This document shows, piece after piece, positions 45,665-55,283 of a stretch of DNA of 64,000 nt (the first letter of the stretch is position 1; each line of letters opens with the position of its first letter). The stretch is from Magnetococcales bacterium (GTDB taxonomy: Bacteria; Pseudomonadota; Magnetococcia; Magnetococcales; JADFWU01). Location: NCBI GenBank assembly GCA_015234045.1, contig JADFWU010000014.1, positions 1-64,000 on the forward strand, in the 5' to 3' direction. The notes beneath the pieces were generated by a model that had not been told where the DNA came from, searched no databases, and worked only from the letters and a program-made list of their open reading frames with translations. The position numbers and the translations under genes are program-made.

Positions 45665-48600
45665 CTATAAGCTGAGAGAAACCGTCTGAGTCGGTTGTTC
45701 TATCGTGAGTGTGATGTCCGATTGTGCGGCCTCAACGGTAGAATAATCCTCATCACTGTCTATTGTGATTCTGTAAGTCTTTTCGACCTGTAGACCGGAG
45801 ACGCGGTAGTTGCCATCTTTATCGGTCACGACATTCGCCACAAAGCTACTGCTTTCAGAATCAAATACTGTCACCAAAGCACGTGCTGCATCAACGCCAC
45901 TTAATGTACCGCTGATCTCACCCTGATGATCAGATAGTGTGAGGATCGTATAGGCCAGGTCGGAGTCTGTCAGATCAATACCGGATTGATAGGCCACACC
46001 TTCCTGAGTCCATACCTTGAGTTGATAGTCAGACATTGGTGACAGGTCGGTGATTTCAAAACTGCCATCTGATTGGGTCGTGGCTTGACTGCCATACTCG
46101 CCGATTTTGTTCCAAGCCAACACAATCACATCGGAGAGGGCGTTTCCATCCAAATCCTGAAGCGTGCCGGAAATGCTTCGACCTGGGATCAGTTCGATAT
46201 TCATATCACTAACGTCACTGTTGACTGTGAGAGTGTCTGCTTCAGACCACGAAGCGCTCCAACCCGATGCCGAACCGCTGGCGTAATACATGACAGGAAA
46301 GCCGCTGGCAGAGAAGGAGATGAAATAATCACCAGGTGGTAGATCAGTAATGGTTAATGTGCCATCTCCACGCCGGAAGTCTGCTTCATAGAGCTCTTTC
46401 TCCGTACTCCATAGATCCATGGCGACCACCAGATCGTCATTTTCGGTGCCCAAACCGGATATGGTCGTTTCAACTGAATAGGTGATGGAGCCACCAAGGA
46501 TGAAGTTGACTCCTGTTGAGGATAAACCATTCTCAGTGGTTAGGGTTGTGGCATCTTTTGGTGAAGGTACGCTCTCACCGTTTCCAGCATAAAAATAACG
46601 GCGCTCATTCCGTTCAATAGAGATCTGATAATCAAAGGCTGACTCAAGTCCTTCCAGTGTATAGGGCTGGTCTGAACCATCATCACTGATCACCACAACA
46701 GAAGCAAAACGTCCAAGGCTTGGAGAAAACGCTTCCACGGTGACCACATCACCTTCAACCAGACCGGAAATTTCACCAGAGATGGACGCGCCGCTTTGAA
46801 GGGTGAAATCCACGCTGTCCTTGCTGCTGCTGGATATGTCTACATGAATCGGCTCTGAATCCTGGCGGCCTTGGACAAACAGTTTGACCTGATAATCGGA
46901 TAAAGGACGCAAGCCTTTCATCATATAGACACCAGTATCAGGATCAATCAAAGCAACGGTATTTTCACCAGTGGAAGGGGAGGATGCTCCAATCCAAGCG
47001 TCAACCTGATCGGGCAGTCCCTGAACTGTTCCGCTGATGGAAAAACCGGTGGAAACCACCAGGTCGATATCATCTCTGTCGCTGTCTTTAAGCAAAATAG
47101 GCTTGGCAAGATCAAAAGGCTTCAGCGAACCTCCAACCACATAGCATCCGGGAGTCATGGTTTGAGTCTTAAGGCAGACGCGATAGTCATTGGCTGGAGG
47201 TAGACCATGTATCTCATAATCAACGCTGCTGGATGTGCCGGTAACCTTAACATATTGACCCAAACGTAGATTTGTAGACCAGGCGCTTATTTCAGCTTTC
47301 TCGCCTGAGGGCAGGCCGGAGATCGTTCCACCAATGGACAGTGCTGAACTGAGATTAACCGCTAAGGAGATACCGCCAACGCCTTCGGAGAGGTCCAAAA
47401 TCCGTGCCTGATTGGGGTCTGGGCGCAATTTATTGTCGGCATCCAAAAAACCGCCAAGCACATTGCCGGATAGGGGATTGATGTGAACCGTATAGTCCGG
47501 TGCTGGTCTGAGATTGGTAAAAGAGACCAATAGATCACTACCGGTTCCGTTGACCTGTTCCCAAGCACCTAATCCGCTGCTGTTGGAGGAGATGTCAATC
47601 TCAATGCTGGCTCCGACAGGTGCGCCAGTGATGGTTAGATTCAGTGATTGGGCAACCTTAAGTTCAATACCAATATTATCCTTGTCAGTCTGAGTCAGAT
47701 CTATAATGGATGCCTTGTCCCAAGTGACGCCGCTGGATGTGGTGTTGCTGGAACTGCCGCCCCAAAAACCACTGGGATAGCTGGTTGAGAACCACTGAAG
47801 CCGGTAATCATCCACTCTTTTCAATCCGCCGATGGAAAAATCAATGGGCTGTCCATCGCCAATAATGTTGGTTTGAGTATAGTGGCCCACCGAAGGCGCG
47901 TAGAGTGATATCGTCAACGATGTGCCTGTGGCAAGACCGTTGATTGTCCCGGAGATGCTGCGCTCTGGTTGCTCGACATTAATGATAAAATTCTGAACAA
48001 TATCAGCCTGATTTGAAATGAGCTCTACGGTGAACGTTGCTGTGTAGGTGCCGGGCTGGTTGAAGATATGTTCGGCTTCATTGCCTTCTTTAACTGTGCC
48101 ATCACTGAATGACCAATAGGCCCGTTTGACCTGCTCATCCAAAGAGGTTGTGGTGGCTTGGAAGTTGAATGTGTCTCCAGAGCGCAATCCCGGTTCAGGC
48201 AGTTTTACCGAATCAACACCATGATGAGTGGATTGTGTTGAATCGAAAGGAAATTGATCCAGATCATCGGTGACACCATCGTTATCGTCATCATCGTCAC
48301 ACAGATCACCTTGGGCATCATTATCGTTGTTGGCTTGGTCACTATTAGCGACATCAGGGCAGTTATCCAAGTCGTGAACGATGCCGTCTCCGTCCAAATC
48401 AACGACAGCGGGATCAGCGAGATGAACAGGAACGAGGGAATCGGTTCTGGAACCATTGCCTAGCTGACCATCACTGTTATTGCCCCAACTCCAGACAGAA
48501 CCATCGGATTTTTGCGCCATGCCATGAGTAAATCCAGCGCTGATGGCGGATGCATTGGTCAGGTTGGTTACTTTGACCGGATAGGGCGAGGCGTTAGTGC

Positions 48601-51600
48601 TGTTATTGCCCAGTTGGCCTTTGTCATTTTTACCCCAACTCCACACTGTGCCATCTGAGGCAAGCGCCAAGTTGAAAGAGGTCTTGGTGCTGATGGCGAC
48701 AATGGTTTGATTTCCAAAGCCGGTGACCTGAATCGGTTGGTTTGACTGCTGAATCAGACCGTCACCATCGCCTAATTGATTAAAGGAGTTGCTGCCCCAA
48801 GTCCAGACTGTTCCGTTGGAACGCAGCACCATGGAGTGTGAATCGCCTGCTGCAACGGCAATGATATCGTACAGATCAGGCACCTGAATCGGAGAGAGCC
48901 TGGTGGTGTCGGTACCATCACCAAGTTGACCGCTGGCATTGTTGCCCCAAGCCCACACGGTTCCATCATAAGCCAGTGCCAAAGAGTGAGAACCGCCGCC
49001 GGAAACAGTGGCGATGTTGGATAAGCCGATCGTTTGAACCGGTATGTCACGGTCATTATAGGTGCCATCACCCAGTCGGCCATTGTTGACACCCCAACCC
49101 CACACCGTGCCATCTTTTCGCACGGCCAGAGAGTGGGATGTCGCTGCCGAAGCGTAGGTAACGCCGGTCATGTTGGTTACTTGAACAGGGCTAAGGCGCA
49201 TGGCGACTTGTGATGCACCATCACCTAACCGCCCACCATTATTGCTACCCCAGGACCAGAGAGAGCCATCGGTGAGTACCGCCATGCTGTGGACTTCGCC
49301 AGCGGTGACTAGTGCAGGCGAGCTGAGATTAACCACATCTTTCCGGGTCTCACTCTGAGCGCCCGTACCACTGCCTAGCTGACCATTGTTGTTCTTACCC
49401 CAAGCCCAAGCGCCATTTTCCGCTGTAATGGCCAAGCTGTGTGAACTGCCTGCGGAAATTACGCTGGATTGACTAAATTTGGGAGTGCTTTGTGGGGCGA
49501 GATTGGCCAGGAAAATTTGTTGAGGATCATCGGTGCCATAAACAGCGCCTGCTAAGGCATTGGTCTGCGGAAAATCATCAGAAAGGGTTGTGCCAACGAC
49601 CCAGACCGTACCCTGACTATTGACGGCAATGCCTTGGCCGGAATCGTTACTTGTGCCGCCGAGCAGGGCGGTGTAAACGATGCTTGAGCCATCGGAAGTC
49701 ATTTTGATCACAAAGGCATCTTTGTCGGTTCTCTCCTCATTTTTGCCTTGTGTTTCGTAGAGAGGGCTGACATGTGGGAAGCCATCATCCGCCGTGTCAC
49801 CAGTCAGATAGATATCGTTACGGCCATCTATCTGGATATCTCTACCCAAATCTGCACTTTCACCACCAATATAGGTGGAGGCGGCTATGGCGGACAGTTC
49901 ACGATCGGCAAACAGAACAACAAACGCATCGGATGTGCCTCCCAAGGATGTATCCAGCGCATTGAGAACCGGAAAGTCCGTTGATTTGGTATAACCGGTC
50001 AACACGGGCACGCCATTGCCATTAACAGCAAGTCCATATACACCATCATTCAGAGTGCCGCCAATGTAGGTGGACATCAGGATTTCTGAGCCATCACTAT
50101 TGAGCTTGATCAGGAAACCATCCCGATCACCGCTGAGATCGGCATCCAATGGATTTTTTGTTGGTAGATCATTTGAGTAGGTTTCGCCAGCGATGAAAAT
50201 ATGATTATCGGAATTGATATCCAACGCATAGGGATAATCGTGACCAGATCCACCGATCAGAGAGCTGTATTGCAGGGTGTATTCATCCTCATCCAATTGG
50301 GCGAGTTCAGTAAGAAAAATGTCTGAATTGCCGGCATGGCTGAGTCCCAATCCGTTGGCTGTTGGAAAATCACTGGACAGTGTATTGCCGGTGATTAGCG
50401 CATTACCGTTGCTCTGCCAGCGCACAGCACGTGCTATATCTTTTGCATTTCCGCCCAGGTAGGTAGCGTAAGTGAGGGTGCCATCGGTTTTTGACAAGGT
50501 GATAATAACGGCATCCCGTCCAACACTTTTGGTTGGTTGGATGGCATTTGCAGTTACAGGGAAATCACTGGATTCGGTGTATCCAGCCAGCACGAGCGTA
50601 CCATTTGGGCGTACATCCAAGGCTAATCCAGCATCATTAGACGATCCGCCAAGATATGTTACATAGGCCAGTGCGCCGCTATCTCCATCATACTTGGCTA
50701 CAAAGAAATCACTGTTACCGTCCAGTTGGTCATCCACAGCGCCGGGCGTTATTGGAAAATCCACCGAGCGCGTATTTCCCGTGAAGTAGACATCACCAGA
50801 AGCGTCAATCGCAACAGCGCTACTGGTGTCCTGTCCAGCACCGCCGATGAATGTGGAAAACTGAAGAACAGGATCAATCACGAGTGTCTTGTCGTGATCA
50901 TAATCAGAGATCTCAAAAGCGATCTGTACGCCATTATCATGAGAATCAATAACAAAGCGTCCCTCAACCGACATTCGTCCACTTTGGCTATGCTGATAGA
51001 TAACAGGTGCTTGTTGAATAAAATGGCTACCACCAGCTTGAAGAACAAGATTGCCGTCATCATCCAGTGTCGCGCTATCAATACCTTGAATCAGAAAACG
51101 AATCGCGCTCGGATCAGCGCCGGGATTGACTATGAAGTCATACTCCAGCAATCCGGGATTGCCATAAAATACCAGGTCAATGCCAGGATAGGCGGCGTTA
51201 TAGCGTACTTTTTCGAAGCTTGAGACCTCTTCTTGCCACTGGTTCGGATCATTACCGACAAAGTAGTGAACATGACTGTTTAGTGGGTTCTCACCTTGGA
51301 TCGTGTTGGTGGTTTGGTTGTTGGTATCCAACAGGGTGAGTGATATTGCTCGGCGTTTTCCATTGATATCAGAATGGATAGCGGTTGCGCCACGCTCGGA
51401 CATCAGTAGAGAAAAACCGGGAGCGCGGGCAATAAATCGCGCATCAGGCGATGCCTGACCTCGATTTTTTTCAAAATGGAGTGGAAAGTTTCCTGGGGCA
51501 ATTTGTGCCGAACTCGTGGCATGCCATGAGAGCAACACCGCAAGAGTGGCGGCGAATACCAGGGATAACCTACTGGAAAAATTTAACAATTCCGACATAT

Positions 51601-51613
51601 TCATAAATCTCAA
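45665..51613 (-). CDS. Giant secreted mosaic protein: SBBP, RCC1, calcium-repeat, PKD and carboxypeptidase-regulatory-like domains
   Basis: A 1982-residue exported protein. A signal peptide (about 13-36, ending SSAQ) leads to an N-terminal domain of the kind found before SBBP repeats (about 40-250, starting LHFEKNRGQ). Beta-propeller SBBP repeats follow (about 255-705, each with YLGG or YIGG, then TGYT/TSDFP). Next are about seven RCC1-like repeats (715-1045; GGGSHSLALAYDGTVWAWGN), a thrombospondin type 3-like calcium segment (about 1070-1130), a PKD domain (about 1130-1211) and roughly eight carboxypeptidase-regulatory or Cna-B-like units (1215-1978; SISGTIxGL). No sortase motif is visible and the end lacks a clear anchor. 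A role in adhesion or biofilm is likely but not shown. Confidence 0.82.
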   Translation of the reverse strand: MRFMNMSELLNFSSRLSLVFAATLAVLLSWHATSSAQIAPGNFPLHFEKNRGQASPDARFIARAPGFSLLMSERGATAIHSDINGKRRAISLTLLDTNNQTTNTIQGENPLNSHVHYFVGNDPNQWQEEVSSFEKVRYNAAYPGIDLVFYGNPGLLEYDFIVNPGADPSAIRFLIQGIDSATLDDDGNLVLQAGGSHFIQQAPVIYQHSQSGRMSVEGRFVIDSHDNGVQIAFEISDYDHDKTLVIDPVLQFSTFIGGAGQDTSSAVAIDASGDVYFTGNTRSVDFPITPGAVDDQLDGNSDFFVAKYDGDSGALAYVTYLGGSSNDAGLALDVRPNGTLVLAGYTESSDFPVTANAIQPTKSVGRDAVIITLSKTDGTLTYATYLGGNAKDIARAVRWQSNGNALITGNTLSSDFPTANGLGLSHAGNSDIFLTELAQLDEDEYTLQYSSLIGGSGHDYPYALDINSDNHIFIAGETYSNDLPTKNPLDADLSGDRDGFLIKLNSDGSEILMSTYIGGTLNDGVYGLAVNGNGVPVLTGYTKSTDFPVLNALDTSLGGTSDAFVVLFADRELSAIAASTYIGGESADLGRDIQIDGRNDIYLTGDTADDGFPHVSPLYETQGKNEERTDKDAFVIKMTSDGSSIVYTALLGGTSNDSGQGIAVNSQGTVWVVGTTLSDDFPQTNALAGAVYGTDDPQQIFLANLAPQSTPKFSQSSVISAGSSHSLAITAENGAWAWGKNNNGQLGSGTGAQSETRKDVVNLSSPALVTAGEVHSMAVLTDGSLWSWGSNNGGRLGDGASQVAMRLSPVQVTNMTGVTYASAATSHSLAVRKDGTVWGWGVNNGRLGDGTYNDRDIPVQTIGLSNIATVSGGGSHSLALAYDGTVWAWGNNASGQLGDGTDTTRLSPIQVPDLYDIIAVAAGDSHSMVLRSNGTVWTWGSNSFNQLGDGDGLIQQSNQPIQVTGFGNQTIVAISTKTSFNLALASDGTVWSWGKNDKGQLGNNSTNASPYPVKVTNLTNASAISAGFTHGMAQKSDGSVWSWGNNSDGQLGNGSRTDSLVPVHLADPAVVDLDGDGIVHDLDNCPDVANSDQANNDNDAQGDLCDDDDDNDGVTDDLDQFPFDSTQSTHHGVDSVKLPEPGLRSGDTFNFQATTTSLDEQVKRAYWSFSDGTVKEGNEAEHIFNQPGTYTATFTVELISNQADIVQNFIINVEQPERSISGTINGLATGTSLTISLYAPSVGHYTQTNIIGDGQPIDFSIGGLKRVDDYRLQWFSTSYPSGFWGGSSSNTTSSGVTWDKASIIDLTQTDKDNIGIELKVAQSLNLTITGAPVGASIEIDISSNSSGLGAWEQVNGTGSDLLVSFTNLRPAPDYTVHINPLSGNVLGGFLDADNKLRPDPNQARILDLSEGVGGISLAVNLSSALSIGGTISGLPSGEKAEISAWSTNLRLGQYVKVTGTSSSVDYEIHGLPPANDYRVCLKTQTMTPGCYVVGGSLKPFDLAKPILLKDSDRDDIDLVVSTGFSISGTVQGLPDQVDAWIGASSPSTGENTVALIDPDTGVYMMKGLRPLSDYQVKLFVQGRQDSEPIHVDISSSSKDSVDFTLQSGASISGEISGLVEGDVVTVEAFSPSLGRFASVVVISDDGSDQPYTLEGLESAFDYQISIERNERRYFYAGNGESVPSPKDATTLTTENGLSSTGVNFILGGSITYSVETTISGLGTENDDLVVAMDLWSTEKELYEADFRRGDGTLTITDLPPGDYFISFSASGFPVMYYASGSASGWSASWSEADTLTVNSDVSDMNIELIPGRSISGTLQDLDGNALSDVIVLAWNKIGEYGSQATTQSDGSFEITDLSPMSDYQLKVWTQEGVAYQSGIDLTDSDLAYTILTLSDHQGEISGTLSGVDAARALVTVFDSESSSFVANVVTDKDGNYRVSGLQVEKTYRITIDSDEDYSTVEAAQSDITLTIEQPTQTVSLSL

Positions 51614-51743
51614 CTATCCGGGCGCATGGGCGACGGGTTGTCTGATTTGAATGGAAAACAGCCTTATCCTCTATTGTATCGGTTTTTCAGGCGAATTTGT
51701 TAAAGGATTTTATGTAGAATGGGTAGTTTGAGGTGGAATCGGG

Positions 51744-51786
51744 AAAAACAAACAAGGCTGTCAATGAAATTGACAGCCTTGTTTGT
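51744..51786 (-). terminator. Terminator of the small two-gene module
   Basis: A perfect 16-bp stem, AAACAAGGCTGTCAAT (51750-51765) and its complement (51769-51784), with a three-base loop. On the minus strand it is followed by TGTTTTT. It separates the two small genes from the giant secreted-protein gene. Confidence 0.9.
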
Positions 51787-51809
51787 TGCGTAAGCGAGCT
51801 GGATTAAAA

Positions 51810-52001
51810 TCAAGCAGCCTTGTTGCCTTTTGTTTGATTCTTCCAGTAAAGCTCAGGGCGTCCGCCAAACCATTCAACGCCCTTCATGTCTTCACCGAAG
51901 ACTTTGGCAGTCTCCAGAAAAGCTTGCGTGAGCTCTTCGATAAGCTTTGGTTTGATTTCTTGAAATTTCTCAACTGACGAGAGATATGGAGAGTGTGACA
52001 T
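51810..52001 (-). CDS. Small hypothetical protein, 63 residues
   Basis: Not recognised. The protein is amphipathic and probably helical (about 8-38, SSVEKFQEIKPKLIEELTQA), with an aromatic patch FGGRPELYW near the end. AGAGGTG lies five bases before the ATG, and a strong terminator follows, so it is very likely a real gene. It lies 58 bases downstream of the 190-residue ORF on the same strand, in an AT-rich patch. The two may form a functional pair. Confidence 0.6.
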   Translation of the reverse strand: MSHSPYLSSVEKFQEIKPKLIEELTQAFLETAKVFGEDMKGVEWFGGRPELYWKNQTKGNKAA

Positions 52002-52040
52002 TTTACACCTCTTGCTTTGAGGTTAACGAAAATAAAATCT

Positions 52041-52068
52041 TTTCGTTAAGTGTTTTTCGTTAAGTGTG
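52041..52068. repeat. Short direct repeat between the two small genes
   Basis: TTTTCGTTAAGTGT occurs twice in immediate succession (about 52041-52054 and 52055-52068), at the end of the 190-residue ORF. It could be a slipped duplication or a protein-binding site. Confidence 0.5.
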
Positions 52069-52632
52069 TTTCTCTTTGCCTGGACGAATAACGATCCAGT
52101 TTCCGTGCGACGATACATCAATTTCATGCACGCCAAGTGCCAAGGCTAACTGTTTCTTTCTGAGCCTTGCACTGTACAGGATAAATTCCCTACTCATGTT
52201 CTGTCGAGGATATATCTTCAACTCTTTAGATGGGTATTCGCTGATGGAAAGTTCCAAGCAATGCACAATTGCATGGGAAAGAATGTCCGCATGCGCTTCG
52301 TCAAACTCGACCAGATATTGATCAAGATCTGGTTTTGCGTGGATTTGCATTAGCTTAAGCCAGTTGTTTTCTCTGAGGCTCCCACGTTTGGCATGCAGCA
52401 CTTCCAAAAGCGCGATAACTTCTTGGTTGTTTCTAGAAATTAAAGCATAAGCATAGCTGTCTTTTTCGCCCTTTCCATTGGCAATTTTTTCTGCCCAGTC
52501 CAGAGCCATTAGATAGGGGGTATGATAAATGTCTTCGCTGTGCGCCTCAATTTGTTTTTCCCACTGTTTTCTTGTTGATGATATGATTTTATTGTCAACT
52601 TTTTTGCAATATATATCTTTTTTGTGAGACAT
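52060..52632 (-). CDS. Hypothetical protein, 190 residues
   Basis: Not recognised. There is no signal or membrane segment. It is basic at the N-terminus, with a central region (ALISRNNQEVIALLEVLHAKRGSLRENNWLKLMQI) and a later SISEYPSKELKIYPRQNMSREFILYSARLRK that loosely recall an acetyltransferase-like fold; this is only a weak impression. Base composition is lower in GC than its neighbours. It is first in a two-gene unit with the 63-residue protein. A toxin-antitoxin or phage-defence accessory pair is conceivable, but nothing in the sequence proves it. Confidence 0.6.
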   Translation of the reverse strand: MSHKKDIYCKKVDNKIISSTRKQWEKQIEAHSEDIYHTPYLMALDWAEKIANGKGEKDSYAYALISRNNQEVIALLEVLHAKRGSLRENNWLKLMQIHAKPDLDQYLVEFDEAHADILSHAIVHCLELSISEYPSKELKIYPRQNMSREFILYSARLRKKQLALALGVHEIDVSSHGNWIVIRPGKEKHT

Positions 52633-52751
52633 GCACTTTCCCTAGTTTACGATTGATCAAGTCTTGGGCATAAAATAGCATGCATATCTAAAATATCAAA
52701 TCGCTATTTTCAATATTAGCATTCGTGTCATGATGAGAACGTTGGGTGTTG

Positions 52752-53831
52752 TTATGCAGCGGGCTGTCGTCCTTTGAGATTATAGACATAGGCGAGCACT
52801 TCAGCGACCGCTTTAAACAGATCCGGCGGCACGGATTGATCCAGTTCAACATCCCGGTAGAGGACACGCGCCAGGGGTGGGTTTTCTACCAGGGGAACAC
52901 CGCTTTCCTTAGCGCGTTCACGGATACGGCCAGCAACGGGGCCGCGTCCTTTGGCGGTGACTTTTGGGGCGCTCATCTCTCCGGGGGTGTATTTGATGGC
53001 GATGGAGAAATGGGTCGGGTTGGTGATGACTACATCGGCTTCAGGAACTTCCTGCATCATGCGCCGTTGGGCCATTTCCCGTTGAATTTGTCGGATTCGG
53101 CCTTTGAGTAGTGGATCGCCTTCCATCTGTTTCATTTCATCTTTTACTTCCTGTTTGGTCATGCGTAGGCCTTTTATATATTCCCATTTCTGGTAGAGGA
53201 AATCCAGAATGGCAATAAGTACAAACGCCATGGTGACGTTCCAGATCACTTTCATGGAGTCATTGCCCAGCATGCTTACGATTTCCATGATAGTGGTATC
53301 AGTCAGTACCAAGGCCTGCATGGCGCTATCTTCAATGGCCCACCAGACCACAACGCCAATGATAGTCATTTTGATAACGGATTTAATCATCTCCACCAGA
53401 GAGCGCATGGAGAAGAGGCGTTTCAATCCAGAGAGGGGATTGACTTTGGAAAATTTCGGTGCAACGGCTTCCCAACTGACCATGAAACCGTGCTGGACCA
53501 ATGCCGCCAGGATGGCTAGAACCATAAGGGTCATGAAAAAGGGCAGTAGGTCTTTCATGACTTCGATGACAAGTTCTTCAAACAGTAATTCAACGCCTTC
53601 ACGGGTGAGATCATCGGTGATCTGACCACTGAGCAGAAAGCGCATTTTATTTTGCAGGGATTGCCACAAGGCTTGGCCTTGAAAGAAGAACAGCAGTACC
53701 GTGCCCAGAAATAGGAAGGCGGTAGAGACTTCACGTGACGTGGCAACCTGGCCTTTTTTGCGCGACTCTTCCAACCGTTTTGGGGTTGGTTCTTCTGTTT
53801 TAGAGTCTTTGTCAGAATCTTCTGCCATCAC
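52752..53831 (-). CDS. flhB: Flagellar export protein FlhB
   Basis: Inner-membrane protein of 359 residues that sets substrate order in flagellar type III export. Four membrane segments lie in the first ~210 residues, after a charged N-terminus (EEPTPKRLEESRKKGQVATSREV). The cytoplasmic part carries the autocleavage site NPTH (in VVITNPTHFSIAIKY). It is the third gene of fliQ-fliR-flhB and the last before the AT-rich module. flhA is not in the window. Confidence 0.96.
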   Translation of the reverse strand: MMAEDSDKDSKTEEPTPKRLEESRKKGQVATSREVSTAFLFLGTVLLFFFQGQALWQSLQNKMRFLLSGQITDDLTREGVELLFEELVIEVMKDLLPFFMTLMVLAILAALVQHGFMVSWEAVAPKFSKVNPLSGLKRLFSMRSLVEMIKSVIKMTIIGVVVWWAIEDSAMQALVLTDTTIMEIVSMLGNDSMKVIWNVTMAFVLIAILDFLYQKWEYIKGLRMTKQEVKDEMKQMEGDPLLKGRIRQIQREMAQRRMMQEVPEADVVITNPTHFSIAIKYTPGEMSAPKVTAKGRGPVAGRIRERAKESGVPLVENPPLARVLYRDVELDQSVPPDLFKAVAEVLAYVYNLKGRQPAA

Positions 53832-53843
53832 CAGCTACCAGAA

Positions 53844-54638
53844 TCAGAGGTTAACGACTTTGAAGGCGAGGGAGAAAAAGGCGTCCACTTCGCGCACTAT
53901 TACTTGTCCAAACACCACCATGGAAATGCCGACCACGACAAAGCCGATCATCTGTGCAAGCGGCATAGCCAAAAAGAATACCTGAATTTGAGGTGATGCT
54001 CGGTTGATTAAGCCCATGCCAAGGTAGAGCAATTTTGTTGCGACGATGACTGGTGCAGCAATCAGGATGGAGAGTCTAAACAGGCGACTCAACGCAGCTA
54101 CACCGGATTGTAACATGTGGTCACTGGGCGGTAGTCCACCACCCAGGGGCAGTGATACAAACGACCGGGCCAGACCTTCCACCAGCAGGTGATGGCCATC
54201 CATAATCAGAAAGAGCATCAATCCAGTCAGATAGAGCAGGTTGGAGAGCACGCTTTCTTGCAGTCCAGAGGTTGGGTCCAGCACCATGGCCATGGAGAGG
54301 CCCATGTGGAAGCCGATAATGCCGCCAGCCACCTGCGTTGAAACCAGCACCCAGTGAACCAGCATGCCGATCATGGCACCGATCAGCAGTTCAGTGAATC
54401 CGGCAAACACCATTGCAGGCACAACACCTTCTCCCTCACCCTTCCAGGGTGGTACAACGGGAAAGATGATGATGGTCAAGAAGAAGATCAGAACGACCCG
54501 AATACGCATGGGACCGACCGCACGGGAAAAGAAGGGCGCGGAGAGAAATAGCCCACTCAGCCGGGCCATGATCAGGCCCATACGCTCTATCTCCTGTATG
54601 GAGAAACCCAGAAAATCGAGCAGCGCAGCGGGATCCAA
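53844..54638 (-). CDS. fliR: Flagellar export protein FliR
   Basis: Membrane subunit of the flagellar export gate, 264 residues with about six hydrophobic segments. The LSGLFLSAPFFSRAVGPMRIRV start and the VAGGIIGFHMGLSMAMVLDPTSG central motif are typical. It lies 12 bases before flhB and 16 bases after fliQ, so the three are co-transcribed. Confidence 0.95.
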   Translation of the reverse strand: MDPAALLDFLGFSIQEIERMGLIMARLSGLFLSAPFFSRAVGPMRIRVVLIFFLTIIIFPVVPPWKGEGEGVVPAMVFAGFTELLIGAMIGMLVHWVLVSTQVAGGIIGFHMGLSMAMVLDPTSGLQESVLSNLLYLTGLMLFLIMDGHHLLVEGLARSFVSLPLGGGLPPSDHMLQSGVAALSRLFRLSILIAAPVIVATKLLYLGMGLINRASPQIQVFFLAMPLAQMIGFVVVGISMVVFGQVIVREVDAFFSLAFKVVNL

Positions 54639-54654
54639 GGTTCAGCCTCCAAAG

Positions 54655-54924
54655 TCAGCCGATCAGTGTGGGAATGGTATCGAACAGTTTTCGAAAGTAA
54701 TCAATCAGGTTTTGCAACATCCAGGGCAGGGCGAGAATCAAGGCGGTGAATGTCGCCAGAATCTTAGGAATGAATGTCAGGGTCATTTCCTGAATCTGTG
54801 TTACCGCTTGGAATAGAGACACCAGCAAGCCAACCGCAAGTGCGGTCAACAGCATGGGCGCAGAAATAAGCAGCGCCAGCCGGACTGCTTCAGCTACCAG
54901 TTCCAATACTACTTCCATCGTCAT
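54655..54924 (-). CDS. fliQ: Flagellar export protein FliQ
   Basis: Small gate subunit of 89 residues with two membrane helices (LLISAPMLLTALAVGLLVSLFQAVTQIQEMTL and the later ATFTALILALPWMLQNLIDY). Length and motif are standard. fliP, usually directly upstream, is absent; the 5' neighbour is a 359-base gap. Confidence 0.94.
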   Translation of the reverse strand: MTMEVVLELVAEAVRLALLISAPMLLTALAVGLLVSLFQAVTQIQEMTLTFIPKILATFTALILALPWMLQNLIDYFRKLFDTIPTLIG

Positions 54925-55283
54925 AATCTTAGGTACTCCACCCTCTGAGGATTGGCGATTTAATTGTACCTGAGTGTCAACTGTGGCGAAAGCTTCTGTT
55001 TGTCATTCTGTGGGCATTTTTGCTAAATTCATTCGAAATTTCAACAATGGATGCCGTGGCGCTCTATTTGTTGTTGGTTAAAAATAGGGGCGTATGTTCG
55101 GGGTTTCTCGGTTTTGGCACCAGCTTTGCTTTATTATTTTTGGATCTTAAGATTGTTTTGGATCTTAAGATTGTTTTGGATCTGAGCAGGATCTGAATGC
55201 GAGCCTAAATATTTCATAATCCTCATAAGTGTTTCAAACACGTAACCTGTTGACAGATTAAATCGGAATTAGTGGAGACAGCC
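54925..55283. repeat. Intergenic gap with an 18-bp tandem repeat
   Basis: Between divergent fliQ and the coiled-coil gene. TTTTGGATCTTAAGATTG occurs at 55138-55155 and 55156-55173, followed by a partial third unit (to 55183). Each unit contains the palindrome ATCTTAAGAT. I saw no gene or clear terminator; promoters for both sides should lie here. Confidence 0.65.
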
